From positions 8,130,849 to 8,194,848 of the forward strand of contig CM038726.1 in NCBI GenBank assembly GCA_021613375.1: a stretch of DNA of 64,000 bases. Reading direction: 5' to 3'. The notes under the pieces are model-generated. The model saw nothing but the letters and a program-made list of their open reading frames with translations. It did not search any database and had not been told where the DNA came from. The translations under genes and the position numbers were made by a program. Source of the stretch: Megaleporinus macrocephalus (taxonomy: Eukaryota > Chordata > Actinopteri > Characiformes > Anostomidae). Of the stretch, positions 1 through 11,766 are shown piece by piece (position 1 is the first letter of the stretch; each line of letters begins with the position of its first letter).

Positions 1-1129
1 CCTCGTGCGCCATGTGAATTACCTCCCACTGATTTCTGTGCTCGAGTGAAATTTTAGAATCATTTAATAGGCCTAACATTTTTTATGAGCATGGATTCAC
101 GGATTCCCGTTGCCCACTTGCCTGTTCCCCCATCAACTTAAAACTGCGGTTAAGCCAGCCGGCCAAAACGCATTTAAACTAGTCGCATGTGATCTGTGTG
201 TGCGCCGCTACTATACACTTGTCGGTAAGAGTCATTGCACATGCAGACCTTAGAAAACCTTTAGCTTTTAGTTCACAAGTAACATTCACATCTTTATAAA
301 ATAGCAATTTCTAATAAGTAGTCCATAAAGTCTACAGATATCAGTTCAGAGTCTAGAATACTATGTACATATGAATTATGAAGTGAATCTACTGTACAGT
401 TTTTAAATAAATTACATCCAAAATTCTGTTATTTATATAATATAATGTTAAATGTCAAGAGGGACATAGCATACCTTTTGGGATTCTGTTATTTACAATG
501 TCCAATGTATTTAAGACACATAATAAGTCATAGACCAGTACAATTTTCAATTATGTTTAAGTTTAGGTTCTTTGAAATATATTGCCTTTTCATTAAAAGA
601 GTTTTTTTCATAGTCTACGTCTATGTTGTAACTAGATATGGTGGTGAATGGGAACTATGTGCTTAGTAATAAATTGTGATGAGTGAGCATGTGAACTCAA
701 TAATTACTGGTCCGCAAATGTAGCTGACCTCACACCGCACCATGCTGTGCCGACGCAGTAAATGACACTAAGCAGTGATTGGATTGTGATGGGGGTCTTA
801 GGGGGTCCTTTGGTGTGACTATAAGGTGACCTATATTTTGTATATTTATTTATTCTGTTTTAACAGTATGTTTTGTAGGGTTTAACTCTTTTATTAGTAG
901 TCAAGAGACATGCAGTTTCATACTTGTAGCAAGAAACAGTTTAGAAATAGACTTAAACACAGTAAGTTGGTCTAATAATGTGTTAATTCTTTTAAAATAT
1001 ATTATTTAACTAGTAAAAGTTGTTAACAAGCCGGTTTGGGGGGGGGGGCGTAAGTAGAAAAAACCAAATTATGGTTCGATTTGCTGGACAAATTAGTAAA
1101 ATCATCATACTTTGATCGTTGTGGGCTGT
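1..1129. other. AT-rich stretch, no gene recognised
   Basis: I see no supported exon here. The stretch has scattered short open frames without splice context and a poly-G run near 1037-1048. If the upstream RING/B-box exons of the TRIM-like gene exist, they would be expected on this side, but none is visible. Confidence 0.5.
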
Positions 1130-1602
1130 TACAATGTGAATATTACCCGCTGCATTTGCGAGGTCAGACACTGATGTTGGACGAGAGGCTCACAATCTCT
1201 GTTCTAGTTCATCCCAAAGGTGTTGGATGGGTTTGAGGTCAGGACTCCAGTACAGTTCAGTTCTCCAACGAGAATATTTCTAAGGTTCCTCAACGCATTT
1301 CTGAAAAACACACCCCGAGTATTATCCCTCCTCCACTATACAGTCACAGTGCAGTCAGACAGGTATCATTCTCTTGGTATTCTCCAAACCCAGACTCGTT
1401 CACAGGGGCGATTGTGGGCTTAGAGGTTTAGGGGTGCTGAGCATCCAAATGAGAACAGCTCATAAAAAAAAACATCAATCCGAAATCAATGCTGGGGAAA
1501 CACTGTGACTGGAAAGACACCAAAAAATCTTTAAAAAACTTAATACATTTGTAAACTAAGCTTGTGAACTAAGACATTTTAATAAAAGTAAAATATAATA
1601 AA

Positions 1603-1604
<2 letters not shown>

Positions 1605-1671
<67 letters not shown>
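1605..1671. repeat. (AT)n microsatellite
   Basis: Near-pure AT dinucleotide run with one TAAT interruption. Confidence 0.95.
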
Positions 1672-1674
<3 letters not shown>

Positions 1675-1675
<1 letters not shown>

Positions 1676-2190
1676 CATCGCGCGCCAACCCTTCAGCACC
1701 GGACTCCCAGCTGTGGATCACGTGACTTACGGTCAGCTGACCGTTACAGCTCAGGCTAACCTGAATTTTGATTATTGCGAGGACTATTTAAGCTCAGCGT
1801 TTGGATTTCTGCTTCGCGAAGTATTGTGCCTGTTCTCCTGTGCCTTACCAAGCGTTTCTAGTATAAGATCTCATGTTATTGACCTGTATCCATTCTTCAA
1901 ATTCAGCCTTTTTGCCTTGCCCCTATTGAATCGGTTGCCGTGTTTTCCTGGTTACGTACCTTTCGCCTGTCTTTACGTTTATGTCTCTGCTTAGCCCTTT
2001 CTGGTTTGTTTGCCTGGTGGTTTCTGGTTTTGACCCTCGCCTGTTTATGACCTTCCGATTTTGCCCTGTATTGTGTGTGGCACTACTATGTAGTCCTGTT
2101 GGTGTGCTTGTTGAGACACCTATCAGTAGTAAACCTTTTATCCATATCTGCGCACGTCTGTCTGTCTGTCTATATATATATATAATTTAA
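1675..2190 (+). repeat. Possible LTR-like sequence inside the nested element
   Basis: This stretch is less AT-rich than its flanks and has a TATTTAAG box near 1785 followed by pyrimidine-rich text, which resembles fish retrotransposon LTRs. I cannot define its ends or a target duplication. The two open frames here (from 1713 and 1981) look like chance frames. Confidence 0.3.
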
Positions 2191-3633
2191 CACATTTTTC
2201 TCATTTAATGTTGAGCTTCTGTGAGCTAAAGGGTGGCCAGATGAGAATGAGAAAATTCAGGGCATGAGACTTGGGGTGAGTGTGTCATGACAGAATAATT
2301 AGAATAATTTAGATCAAACACACCAATTCCAATAGTCAATAGTATGAATAAAATTACAATTCTTAACAGATTCTGAGCATATGATCAACATCATGTTGGC
2401 CACACGCACAGAGTTACGTTATAGTATTATCTCTTCATATCTCCTTATTCTGTAACATTAATTAGCTAATACACAAACAGACAGCACTACTCTAGCACCT
2501 TAGCTTTAATAACACACAGACTAACTAACAGCACAGCAGCTACAGCTTCTCTCACTCTTTATAAACAGTAAACACACCACCTGTAGCATTAGCCTGCTAA
2601 ACTAAAACAAACCGTCAGATATTCACTCCTAGCTAACAATAACAGAATAAAGAGTGAATCAGAAATATGGGTTAGGGTTTGAGCTAGGCTGATCCAGAGA
2701 AGCTGGATCATGCCATTTTGCAAGGCCAGGGGATGGGTGCTGCTGTATTTTCGTTGTTAAAATAATTGGTTTATATACTCTCTATGGTTTTAACATTTCA
2801 AGCTTGTCAAAGACAAATTAACGTTAAAAGAAAAAAAATAGTTTTTACTATAATATTTAGGGGTGCTGGGACTCAATTTAGGGGTGCTTAAGCATCCCTA
2901 AACTAGGGCTAGCTACGCTCCTGTTCGTCCACCCAGACTGCCAGATAGAGAACCGTGATTGGGCACCCCACAGAACACATACACTGCTCCAGAATACGAT
3001 GCTGAGCATTGTACTTGGTAATGTAACCCAGCCATGAAGCTCCCATCGCAGTTTTTGTGCTGATGTTAAAGCCAGAGGAGGTTTGAACTCTGCACTTATT
3101 GATCGGCTGAGTGTTGGAGACTTTTGCATACCATGCTTAGCACTCTGAGACCTGCTCTGTAACTTTATGTAGTCCGCCACTTTGTGGCTGAGTTGCTGTC
3201 ATTCCTAAACACTTCCACTGTTTATTAATCCCCTCATAGTTGGAGTGGAAAATCTAGAAGGGAAGAAATTTCACCAACTGACTTGTTGTAGGCGTTGAAT
3301 CATATAACAGCAACATGCTGGAATTAAGTGAGCTGTTCTTTATTGTTACAGATGTTACATACAGTGTCAGTGAGATGATTTAACTCAGATACAGAGCTGC
3401 AGTTAATACCGGGCTTATAGGAAGAAGCTACATTCACAGTAATTGCATATATTAGATTATTCATCTGTTCTTTAACCCTTTAAGGTCCTGCATGATTTCT
3501 ATTACTTTGATACAGTCACTGAATAACTACTAGGAGTTACTCTGTAATAAACCCTGAGATTAATGACTAAATAATACAGCTCCAGTTTAAGGGCTTAAAT
3601 GTTCCTCCATCCTGTGTGTGCTTGTCCTAACAG

Positions 3634-6600
3634 CGCTCTGCTCAGTCAGCAGTGGAGGACAGTGAGAGGATCTTTACTGAACTGATCTGCTCCATTGAGA
3701 AGAAGCGCTCTGAGGTAACAGAGCTGATCAGAGCTCAGGAGAAGGCTGAAGTGTGTGGAGCTGAAGAACTCCTGGAGAAACTGGAGCAGGAGATTGCTGA
3801 TCTAATGAGGAGACACACTGAGCTGGAGCAGCTTTCACACACAGAGGATCACATCCATTTTCTCCAGGTAACAATCACTGATCTACAGAGGAACCTGCTC
3901 CTCATCCAGCTTCTAAAACTCTCTCAGCAGAAGATTATTAAGACAACAGTAAACATTCCTGTCTGGAGTCACAAGTTAGTCTTTAGTCTGATTGGAGCTG
4001 ATCTTCCTCCATTGTGTTTGTTCTCTCTGTAGCGTTTCCAGTCTCTCTGTGTCTCTTCTGGATCTGAGGACTCTCCCAGCATCACTGTCCATCAGCATCT
4101 CTCATTTGATGGAGTAAGGAAATCAGTCTGTGATCTGAAAGAGCAACTAGAGGAATTCTGCAGACAGGACTTCAGTAAAATTCCTCCACACGGTAAGACA
4201 GGGGTGTCCAAAATGCCCGCAGACAGATTTTTATTGGCCATCACTCGAAAGAATATATTATTGGTGGCCCGTCGCTACTTTGTAATTTTCCTTTCACCTG
4301 GCGGTAGCAGCAGTGCGTACATGTATAGTACGCTTCACCGCTGTGTTAGAAATCGAAGATATCTAAAGTTAAGAGCCGTTATTTTTCTGACTGGGCTCCT
4401 GAATTTACAGAAAGGCATGCAGAGATGGCTACGCCATAAAAGCAAAAAGTGGACAGTGAGAACCGGCGATTACAGAGAGATGGACGTCAAAATATTTTTT
4501 CTGTAGAGTGACACCAAGAGACTATTGTGGTATTGAAGGAGTTAAATATGAAGAGACATTATGAAATAAAGCGTGGACATTACAGTAAATGCTCAGGGGA
4601 CGAGAGGACAGAGACACCTGGTCTCACAGCAGCAACTGTTCTTCAGGGCACGTGGGGCACAGGAGACCTGACCAGAGCCAGTTATGAGGTGGCTATGCTA
4701 ATCGCTAATCAGTGACACTGAGGTTTTTAAACACTCCATCAGCACTGCTGTGTCTGATCCACTCACACCAGCAAAACACAGTAACACACCACCACCACGT
4801 GATTGTCACTGCAGAGAAACTCGCCGTCAGAGAAATGTTCTCCATTCCATAATAAAGTATGTGAGTTAAGAAATATCAGACTTGCTGTTATTGAGTATAA
4901 GATGCAGTGACTGAGTGATATACAGTCTACAGGAGAAACACTGAACATACCTGATGCAGGAATGTTGTTCAGCACATCTTCAGACAGACTGTGCAGTACG
5001 TTGTAGCATTTTTACTCTGTTGATCTGCTGCTGCTGCAGTTACAATAAAGTTAAATTCATTAAATAATTCATTAAATTTGTTAAATAATTATTCATTATT
5101 CTGTATGTTTGTGTGTTTATATTGTGGATACAGTGTATGTATAATTTATGAATAATACTTTTTAAAAGAGAGACCGGCCATTAGGTATTTTGATATTGTT
5201 CAATCTGGCCCCCTATGCTAAGAGGAGCTGTCCTGCTGTGAAACATAAGGATGGGAATCTTAAAATAGTGAAACTCCTACAAACTGTATCTTTAAAATAA
5301 ACCATTAATAAGGCTGATTAGAAGAAAATACATGTTTTGTGTTGTTGGTGTGTTAAAATATGAAGCGTTTATTGTTTACCGAAACAAACTCGCACATAAC
5401 ATTTAATAACTATTTTAAGTAGTTTGTTCTGAATAATCTGAACACTTGAGTGTTTGTTTGTTATGTTAGTTTACGGTAAAGAGAGAATCTTCCTGCTAAC
5501 AGTGACTGATCTTCACCCCAAAGTTTATTATAAATGATATTAGTTTCTACTAAAATAATACACAGTTTAATATAATCACTTTTATCTGTTTATCTACAGA
5601 AACTCACTCACTCACTGTATTCACTCTATTCTATTTTGTTCTATTCTATTCTCTCTATTCTATTCTATTGTGTATTGTATTCTATTCCATTTTTTTCTAG
5701 TCTCTCTATTCTATTCTGTTCTATTTTCTATTCTACTCTATTGTCTATTGTATTCTATTCTATTCTCTCTAGTCTCTCTATTCTATTCTGTTCTATTTTC
5801 TATTTGTTCTATTTTCTATTCTATTCTATTATCTCTATTCTATTCTGCTTTATTTTCTATTCTATTCTATTGTATTCTATTCTATTATCTCTATTCTATT
5901 CTGCTTTATTTTCTATTCTATTCTATTGTATTCTATTCTATTATCTCTATTCTATTCTGCTTTATTTTCTGTTCTATTCTATTGTATTCTATTGATTTTT
6001 CTGGATTGTTGTTTGTGTGTCTTTACAGCTGCAGTAGTTCAGATTTTATCTTCAGAACCAAAAACAAGAGAAGATTTTCTGCAGTGTATGAGTAACAAAC
6101 ACACACACACAGACACACACACAGATATACACACACACACAGATTGTGTATGTGTAAATGTTTGTGTTGGTGGTGAAAATGATTCAGTGTGTAAAATATT
6201 CAGTGTAGAGATGATTAAGAATTAAAAACACTGACACTGTATTTTCTTCATATAAGTATCTAAAACACTACACAACTCTTTTCTTTCTTTTCTTTTAGAT
6301 TTCTGTCCACTGACTCTGGATCCCAACACAGCACATCATTACCTCCGTCTGTCTGAGAAGCACAGAGTAGTGACATTCGATATCAACCAGTGTTACTCTG
6401 ATCATCCAGAGAGATTTAACTGCTGGTATCAGGTTTTGAGTAAGGAGAGTGTGAGTGGACGCTGTTACTGGGAGGTTGAGTGGAGCAGTGAGGGAGGATA
6501 TGTGTACATATCAGTCTCATATAAAGGGATCAGCAGGAAAGGAGAGGGTAATGAATGTGGGCTTGGATTCAACAGTCAGTCCTGGAGTCTGGAATGTTCT

Positions 6601-6825
6601 CCCTCTCTCGGTTTCCTGCACAACAACATTCAGACTAAGATCTCAGGACCTTCATCCTCTAGAATAGGAGTGTATCTGGATCACAGTGCAGAAAATCTGT
6701 CCTTCTACAGTGTCGCTGACACAATGACACTCCTACACACATTCCACACCACATTCACTCAGCCGCTCTACGCTGGGTTCTATGTGTATGGTGCTGGAGC
6801 ATATGTGAGATTATGTGATAAATAA
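3634..6825 (+). CDS. TRIM-like gene, 3' half: coiled coil plus PRY-SPRY (B30.2)
   Basis: Four exons join in frame: 3634-3867 (234 bp, phase 0 at both ends), 4033-4192 (160 bp), 6029-6085 (57 bp) and 6299-6825 (terminal). Every border is AG/GT. The first exon encodes a Glu/Leu-rich helix (starting RSAQSAVEDSERIF), and its 234-bp length is the standard coiled-coil exon of TRIM genes. The last exon encodes PRY-SPRY. Such fish proteins (finTRIM/TRIM25-like) are usually E3 ubiquitin ligases in antiviral signalling. No RING or B-box exon is visible upstream, where the Tc1 relic sits 270 bp away. The gene is therefore either truncated or continues beyond the window. No internal stop or frameshift is seen in the exons present. 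Confidence 0.85.
4199..5239 (+). mobile_element. hAT transposon relic in a TRIM intron
   Basis: The left end CAGGGGTGTCCAAAA (from 4199) is a typical hAT/Charlie terminus and abuts the TRIM donor site at 4193. Near 4425-4510 the sequence reads with changes as the start of a hAT transposase (K-Q-K-V-D-S-E-N-R-R, then a degraded F-F-V-E-like stretch). At 4527-4610 it encodes LKELNMKRHYEIKRGHYSK, matching the BED-type N-terminal region of these transposases. Stops and indels show it is dead. The right end near 5205-5239 is only a guess from a degraded GGAGCTGTCCTGCTG. A palindromic-repeat fragment lies inside. Confidence 0.6.
4717..4800. repeat. Fragment of a foldback repeat (same family as 25014-25330)
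   Basis: The block reads TTTTTAAACACTCCATCAGC, then GCACTGCTGTGTCTGATCCA, then a run of CACCACCACC. It matches one arm of the palindromic element at 25014-25330. Confidence 0.65.
5615..5998. repeat. TTCTA pentanucleotide microsatellite
   Basis: About 380 bp of TTCTA units with variants such as TTCTG, in the intron before the 57-bp TRIM exon. Longer sub-blocks (for example the ATTATCTCTATTCTATTCTG stretch near 5889 and 5939) are duplicated. The open frames over it are artefacts. Confidence 0.95.
6299..6825 (+). CDS. PRY-SPRY (B30.2) terminal exon of the TRIM-like gene
   Basis: After the acceptor TCTTTTAG, the exon opens with FCPLTLDPNTAHHYLRLSE, the usual PRY start. The SPRY landmarks follow in order: a WYQVLS block, the GRCYWEVEW motif near 6451-6477, the GLGFNSQSW block, and a C-terminal LYAGFYVYG stretch before the TAA at 6823-6825. 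It is about 175 residues long, the normal domain size. B30.2 domains bind target proteins, and in finTRIMs this surface is thought to be under diversifying selection. A candidate AATAAA polyadenylation signal lies at 7344-7349. Confidence 0.92.
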
Positions 6826-8560
6826 TGATTCATATATTGAATATGATGATTATCCTATAGATATGAAATTCTATAAGATGAAATTAATTTCTAGATGAAT
6901 AAGAATAGTGAATTTAAATTATAGAGTATATATGTTGTTAAAATTCTCCCCCAGCAGGTGTTTTTAGTCATTTGTTCATGTTTGATTCTACAAATACTTC
7001 AAGCACTTAAACTCATATACAGAGTTTTAATACCAAAATGGTTGTGTAGTGTTTGTTATATTTGTTAAGTAAATGTACATTTAGTACCTTTCTGTTCACT
7101 AACATCATCTCTTTTTAAATACATGACTTTTCACAGGAAGACTCATATGTATTGGTGGTTTATCAGCACTTTGAAGCTAATCAGATAAGAAAAGCCTTTT
7201 ACAGTCATATGTACTTATTAAACAGTAACTTTATCTAAAATAACGAGGCCGTATGGATGAACACTGTGCTTTAATGACATGAATGAAAACAGCTGCTAAA
7301 TGAATTTTAGGAAATTTGTATCTCAATTTTGTACAATTTTATTAATAAACTGCATGATATGAAATGTTGGCCAAGTGTGTTTCTTTTTTTTTCTTGCCGT
7401 GTCTGATATTTCTAGAACTATTCAACACAATTAATTCATCCACAGTATACCAGTTAGCTTTGCTGTGTGGTTTAGCTGTAAAAGCCCACCGTCACATAAA
7501 AGCGGATTTTAATCACTCTTAAACTTATATGACAGTTTACATCTACAGAGTCATGTGTGGGATGAAGAAAATCTTTGACTCCTGAGAGAATAAGTTTATT
7601 AGTTTAGCAGTGCTCTGTGCTGCTAGCACACATGCTAATTTAGCTGCTTGTAATTAGGAGATATTATCTGGTAACCTAACACTAATAAACATCATTTATA
7701 CATCAATAACCACCAAAATAAAACTCAGTCAGCTGAAGTGTAAATAAAGGCACATCCCTCACAGTGACTCTCTAATTTAAAAGAACGTAAATTAAGCTTG
7801 GCTTAATAGTGAGAAACTCGCTAAAGAAGCATAAACTCGAGGCTACTTTCAAAGGGCCAGTTTGGCTTTTGCTAGTGGGGGCTAATGTAAGCTCGCTAGC
7901 TACCATTACAGCCCACTGGCATTGTTTTTTTTTCTTCATAACTTTAAGAATTATTAGTTGCTGAGAATTGCTGAAACAATTATCAGCAATTGTTTCCTCT
8001 TCTTTCTCTTATCACAAGAAAAGTGCTAGAATGATAACTGTGTCTTTCTTTGACTTAAGATCTGTTCAAGTAACCAGAGTCTCAGTCAGTGCAGTGGAGG
8101 CTCGGACCCAGACGTGGAGCTCGATACGTCACCGCTTACCAAGTGGATCCCTGTTTATAAACATTATCTCCTGCCTGGAGGGTTAATTTTCAGCACACTT
8201 GGCTTTAATGTTCAGACGCATCTAGAAGCCTTCATAGCCAGAATCAGGTGTGAATCAGTGAACTCACCCCTCTTCAAAAGAGCGCATTATAATAGAATAG
8301 AAACAGTCAGGAATAACACAAAAGCCTGAAAAACTTACTTACATTGTAGTTTCTACTAGGAACCCCATCAAAATGCAGCAGATGTAACTCTGCATGTTTG
8401 TCAGGTAGAGGTGTAGTCCCTTATTACCTGCACTTGTAATTTGAAGGTAGCAGTCCACGGTAGCCACCTTCACAACCTCCCCATAGATGAACTGTACAGG
8501 CAGGACTTTCATTTTGACAGCAGCGACTGGGCTGATAAAGTAGCGTTTGGTCTAGTGGTG
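6826..8560. other. 3' flank of the TRIM-like gene, otherwise unassigned
   Basis: The first ~520 bp probably hold the TRIM 3' UTR, ending near the AATAAA at 7344-7349. The remainder is AT-rich with no recognisable exon or repeat boundary. Confidence 0.45.
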
Positions 8561-8569
8561 GCAATAGTG

Positions 8570-10370
8570 GTGTGTGATACTGTAAATCCTTGGTATTACT
8601 CCGATACCAAGTAAATACAAGGCCAGTATCACCGATACTCATCCTGATACTTTTTATTAATAAATGCAGCTTATGTACTATTCATGTAGTGGAGAACAAC
8701 GTGTCATGATTTATTATTATTATTAGTAGTAGTACTAGTATTAGTAGTATTTTAAAGTATGGTTTGTTTGTATTAGGGTCGATTCTTTTAATAACAAAGA
8801 ATTAAAACTCCTAGTAGTCTGCAGTCATCGCTGTCTCCTATTTCTTAAAGGATGTGTAGATAGAAATCTGTTACATTTCAACTCGTTACCAGATGAACAA
8901 TAATTCTGTAAACATAAGACAGGGACATTTATAAAGTATCTGAGAAGAAATAAGCGTTAAACTCTAGCTGTTGCTAGCACAAGGCTGCTGAGCCAATGGG
9001 AAAACGCTAACCTCCTGTTGCAAAGCAGCGCTCGCAGCACTTTTTCACAGTTAACACAAGGATTATTATATTCAACCCCAAGCAACGCACGACTATTTTC
9101 ACCTCTAGACATGAAGTAATATTACTCTGAACACTATATGGGCTACCTGGATACTCTGAGGCCCTCTGAAAGGACTCTTGTAGAGATGTCTGAGCTGGGG
9201 GTCTTGGTCTCTCTGAGGGGTTTCCATCCTTCTCCCTTTGTTGCTTTTGTAGCTCGGAGTTCTCTTTGTCATGTTTATGTGTTTATACAAATTTGTGGTG
9301 TTGCCATGGCACCAAACAACCCCCACACTGCACTCCTCTTTAACACTGTACCCCTCTTTCACACTGTACTCCTCTTTCACACTGTACTCCTCTTTCACAC
9401 TGCACTCCTGTTTACACTGTACTCCTCTTTTACACTGCAATACTCTTTCACACTGCACTCCTTTTTTACACTGTACCCCTCCTTCACACTGTACTCCTCC
9501 TTCACGCTGTACTCCTCTTTCACACTGCACTCCTCCTTCACACTGTACTCCTCCTTCACGCTGTACTCCTCTTTCACATTGTACTCCTCCTTCATGCTGC
9601 ACTCCTCTTTCACACTGCACTCCTCTTTAACACTGTACCCCTTCTTCACACTGTACCCCTCTTTCACACTGCACTCTTCTTTCACACAGTAACCCTCTTT
9701 CACACTGCACCCCTCTTTCACACTGCACTCCTCTTTCACACTGCACTCCTCTTTAACACTGTACCCCTTCTTCACACTGTACCCCTCTTTCACACTGCAC
9801 TCTTCTTTCACACAGTAACCCTCTTTCACACTGCACCCCTCTTTCACACTGCATTCCTCTTTTACATTGCACTCCTCTTTCACACTGCACTCCTCTTTCA
9901 CACTGTACCCCTCTTTCACACTGTACCCCTCTTTCACACTGCACTCTTCTTTCACACAGTAACCCTCTTTCACACTGCACCCCTCTTTCACACTGCATTC
10001 CTCTTTTACACTGCACTCCTCTTTCACACTGCACTCCTTTTTTACACTGTACCCGTCTTTCACCGTGCACTGCTCTTTTACACTGTACTCCTTTTTTACA
10101 TTGTACTCCTCTTTCATTGTGCAGTCCTCTTTCACACTGCACTCCTCTTTCTCTTTGCTATTCGTCCCTGCAGCCTGCTTCAACTGTTAACTCAGTCATG
10201 TGACGGCACAATGAGGAGAGGAGTGGAGCAGGAAGAGCAACGTGTGCCTGCAAGACCTGAAAGGAGAGTACCCAATGTAGAGGAGAGATCGGACACTACA
10301 ATATCGATCCCACCACGATAGTATCGATATCAATACTAACGATGGTATCAATAATATCCATGTTTGCATC
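8570..10370. mobile_element. Probable nonautonomous DNA element carrying a minisatellite
   Basis: The left portion has GTATTACTCCGATACCAAGT followed by CCAGTATCACCGATACTC, a pattern I recognise from a repeated element of fish genomes. The right portion near 10290-10350 holds the complementary kind of text (ATATCGATCCCACCACGATA and ATCGATATCAATAC). No transposase is seen. Ends, class and target duplication are unresolved. Confidence 0.4.
9313..10150. repeat. 18-bp minisatellite with higher-order structure
   Basis: Tandem copies of about 18 bp (TCCTCTTTCACACTGCAC and variants ending GTAC, GTAA or GCAT), more than 40 units. Because 18 is a multiple of 3, long open frames appear on both strands. 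The minus frame reads as repeated CSVKEE/CSVKEG hexapeptides. Variant units carrying CACAGTAACC lie at 9685, 9811 and 9955, that is 126 and 144 bp apart (7 and 8 units), showing a higher-order repeat. Confidence 0.95.
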
Positions 10371-11060
10371 TAACCGCACAGGAGAGTCAGCTCATGGTGG
10401 AGCTTTAGTGTAATAGAACTTCATTGTAAAAAGTTTATTGATGTTTAAACGGCTGGAGGAGACAACAGGGACGTGGTAGTTGTTGAGCCCACTGGTACTG
10501 TGTGTGAGGGGTCCACGTTTAGTGAGAGTGGGAGCTCCAGGAACCAGCTGTGTATGTGTGCAGGTGCAGATGCTGGTGGCAAGTACAGTCTTCTTCAACT
10601 CGACTACTGATTATGTGCTGAAGGTACACGTACCTCACTGTTTTATTGCTTTATATGGAGCATATGGGGAGGAAAGTGCTGTTAAGTGAGGGCGAGTTCT
10701 GTATGTCGTCAGTTGCTGTTAAGCTGTTTGTACAGGGCCTCGGTAAACAGCGGAGCTTGCTGGTGTTTACTATTTTTTTACAACCAAAATATCATGTAGG
10801 TTGTTCTTTTGATATCATGTCCTAGTGGATAAGCGCAATCAAGGCAACTCAACGATTGCTGTTTAATGTTACATTCACAGATTTATTCTGAGCTCGGAAA
10901 ACTCGCCTGGCACCAAAATGAAATGCAGCAAAAGAGAGCGGAGGTGACAAAACAACTTTTTCAACACGCAGAAGTTTGTGATGTACGATGAAAGAAGATG
11001 TTTGTGATGTGTGCCATAAATGTCTTTAAATGCGTGCGGTGTATGACTTCTTTTACTTGT
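10371..11060. other. Unassigned stretch
   Basis: No convincing exon or named repeat is seen. Short open frames lack splice context. Confidence 0.4.
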
Positions 11061-11061
11061 A

Positions 11062-11640
11062 TTATTTATGTTGAGTGCACTGGCAGCAAGGTGGTGTAGT
11101 TGTTAGCACGGTAGTGTAGTGGTCAGCGGATTCTAGAAGCTTCGTAAATTCCAGAATTCTTTTCAGCTCTATAGCCAATAAGGTCAACCCTTCCAAGGCC
11201 CTAGTTACTGAGCCATCAGGCGCAGTGTTGTTGGGGATGAATGTACAACACATGGAGCAAAACATTATGCACACGCCTCTCTTTTCTGCTAGAATATAAT
11301 CTAACACCATGCGATTTTGCCAGGTCATGAGGCTGTTTGCATGTAATTGCTCTGCCAGCCCCTTGACTGCGTCTCTAGTGTAGTTCACAAATCGCTGTTG
11401 GTTTAAATAGATGTAATTAATCCAATCAACATTTTTATTGGTCATGGCCAACGAGAAGAAGATTCAATCCCTGCTGCAATTTGGTTTTGGGCCATATATT
11501 CGTCAGGGACACTCCAGGGTACTCCTATAGCATCAATGTATACTTTGCTGTCAAAACTCGGCATGGAGGGAGACCATTTAACCCGTTGCTGACCAGGGTG
11601 TGTGGCTATTGGCAGCGTGTCCCTTAACACTTAACCTGAA
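11062..11640 (-). pseudogene. env: Endogenous retrovirus env relic (C-terminal, transmembrane-subunit region)
   Basis: The minus-strand frame 11451-11062 reads as the ectodomain of a retroviral transmembrane envelope subunit. It has a heptad-like helix followed by a CX6CC-type cysteine cluster at about 11245-11271, which is the family's loop signature. The upstream part of the same protein is in a different frame (11630-11442), so a frameshift lies near 11450. The surface-subunit N-terminus, gag, pol and LTRs are not seen nearby, and the C-terminal end runs into repeat-like sequence. This is an inactive fragment. Confidence 0.7.
11085..11130 (+). repeat. tRNA-like head of a fish SINE-type repeat, fragment
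   Basis: AAGGTGGTGTAGTTGTTAGC is close to the A-box head of widespread fish repeats, and a second GTAGTGTAGTGGTCAGCG follows directly. It is too short and lacks a full B box, so it is not a tRNA gene. It overlaps the 3' end of the env relic on the opposite strand. Confidence 0.35.
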
Positions 11641-11766
11641 CAAGTCCACAAGACATCTGCTCTCGGGACCTGCAGTGACTTTTCTGTCTACTTCCTTTAG
11701 AGTTCCCCTTACTCTAAGTTAAAACTATTTAAGGGGTGGCGTAGTCTGGTACCTAACCACTAGAGG

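Larger units (their letters stand above)
1403..2923. mobile_element. hAT-like nonautonomous element nested in the Tc1 relic
   Basis: The left end begins CAGGGGCGATTG and the right end, read in reverse, begins CAGGAGCGTAGC. Both ends carry a TTTAGGG(G/A)TGCT-type block in inverted orientation. Flanking 8-mers CTCGTTCA (1395-1402) and TTCGTCCA (2924-2931) match at 6 of 8 positions, as expected for an aged hAT target duplication. The Tc1 sequence resumes exactly after it. No transposase is visible inside. About 170 bp of its right end (2754-2923) recurs in reverse at 35065-35235. An AT microsatellite and LTR-like sequence lie within. Confidence 0.65.
1130..3360 (-). mobile_element. Tc1-like DNA transposon relic, interrupted by a nested insertion
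   Basis: The two outer parts (about 1130-1402 and 2924-3360) read as the complement of the teleost Tc1-like transposase that I recognise from its consensus. Recognisable blocks are the GTTCATCCCAAAGGTGTTGG stretch near 1207, a block at 1380-1402 (CCAAACCCAGACTCGTTCA) that continues at 2924 as TTCGTCCACCCAGACTGCCA, and the TTTGTGGCTGAGTTGCTGTC block near 3181. The transposase frame runs on the minus strand and is broken by many changes. The element is cut by the insertion at 1403-2923. The middle of the left part is also shortened relative to the family. Outer ends are approximate. Confidence 0.8.

Noticed and set aside
2878..3180. 100-codon minus-strand frame as a gene
   Set aside because: It starts within the Tc1 relic and crosses the hAT junction at 2923, so it is a chimera of transposon remains.
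5636..6225. Hydrophobic Leu/Phe/Tyr-rich frames as membrane proteins
   Set aside because: They are translations of the TTCTA microsatellite in the TRIM intron.
9395..10183. 262-codon minus-strand frame of CSVKEE repeats as a protein gene
   Set aside because: It is an 18-bp minisatellite: all frames stay open because the unit is a multiple of three and lacks stops. There is no splice context or unique coding sequence.
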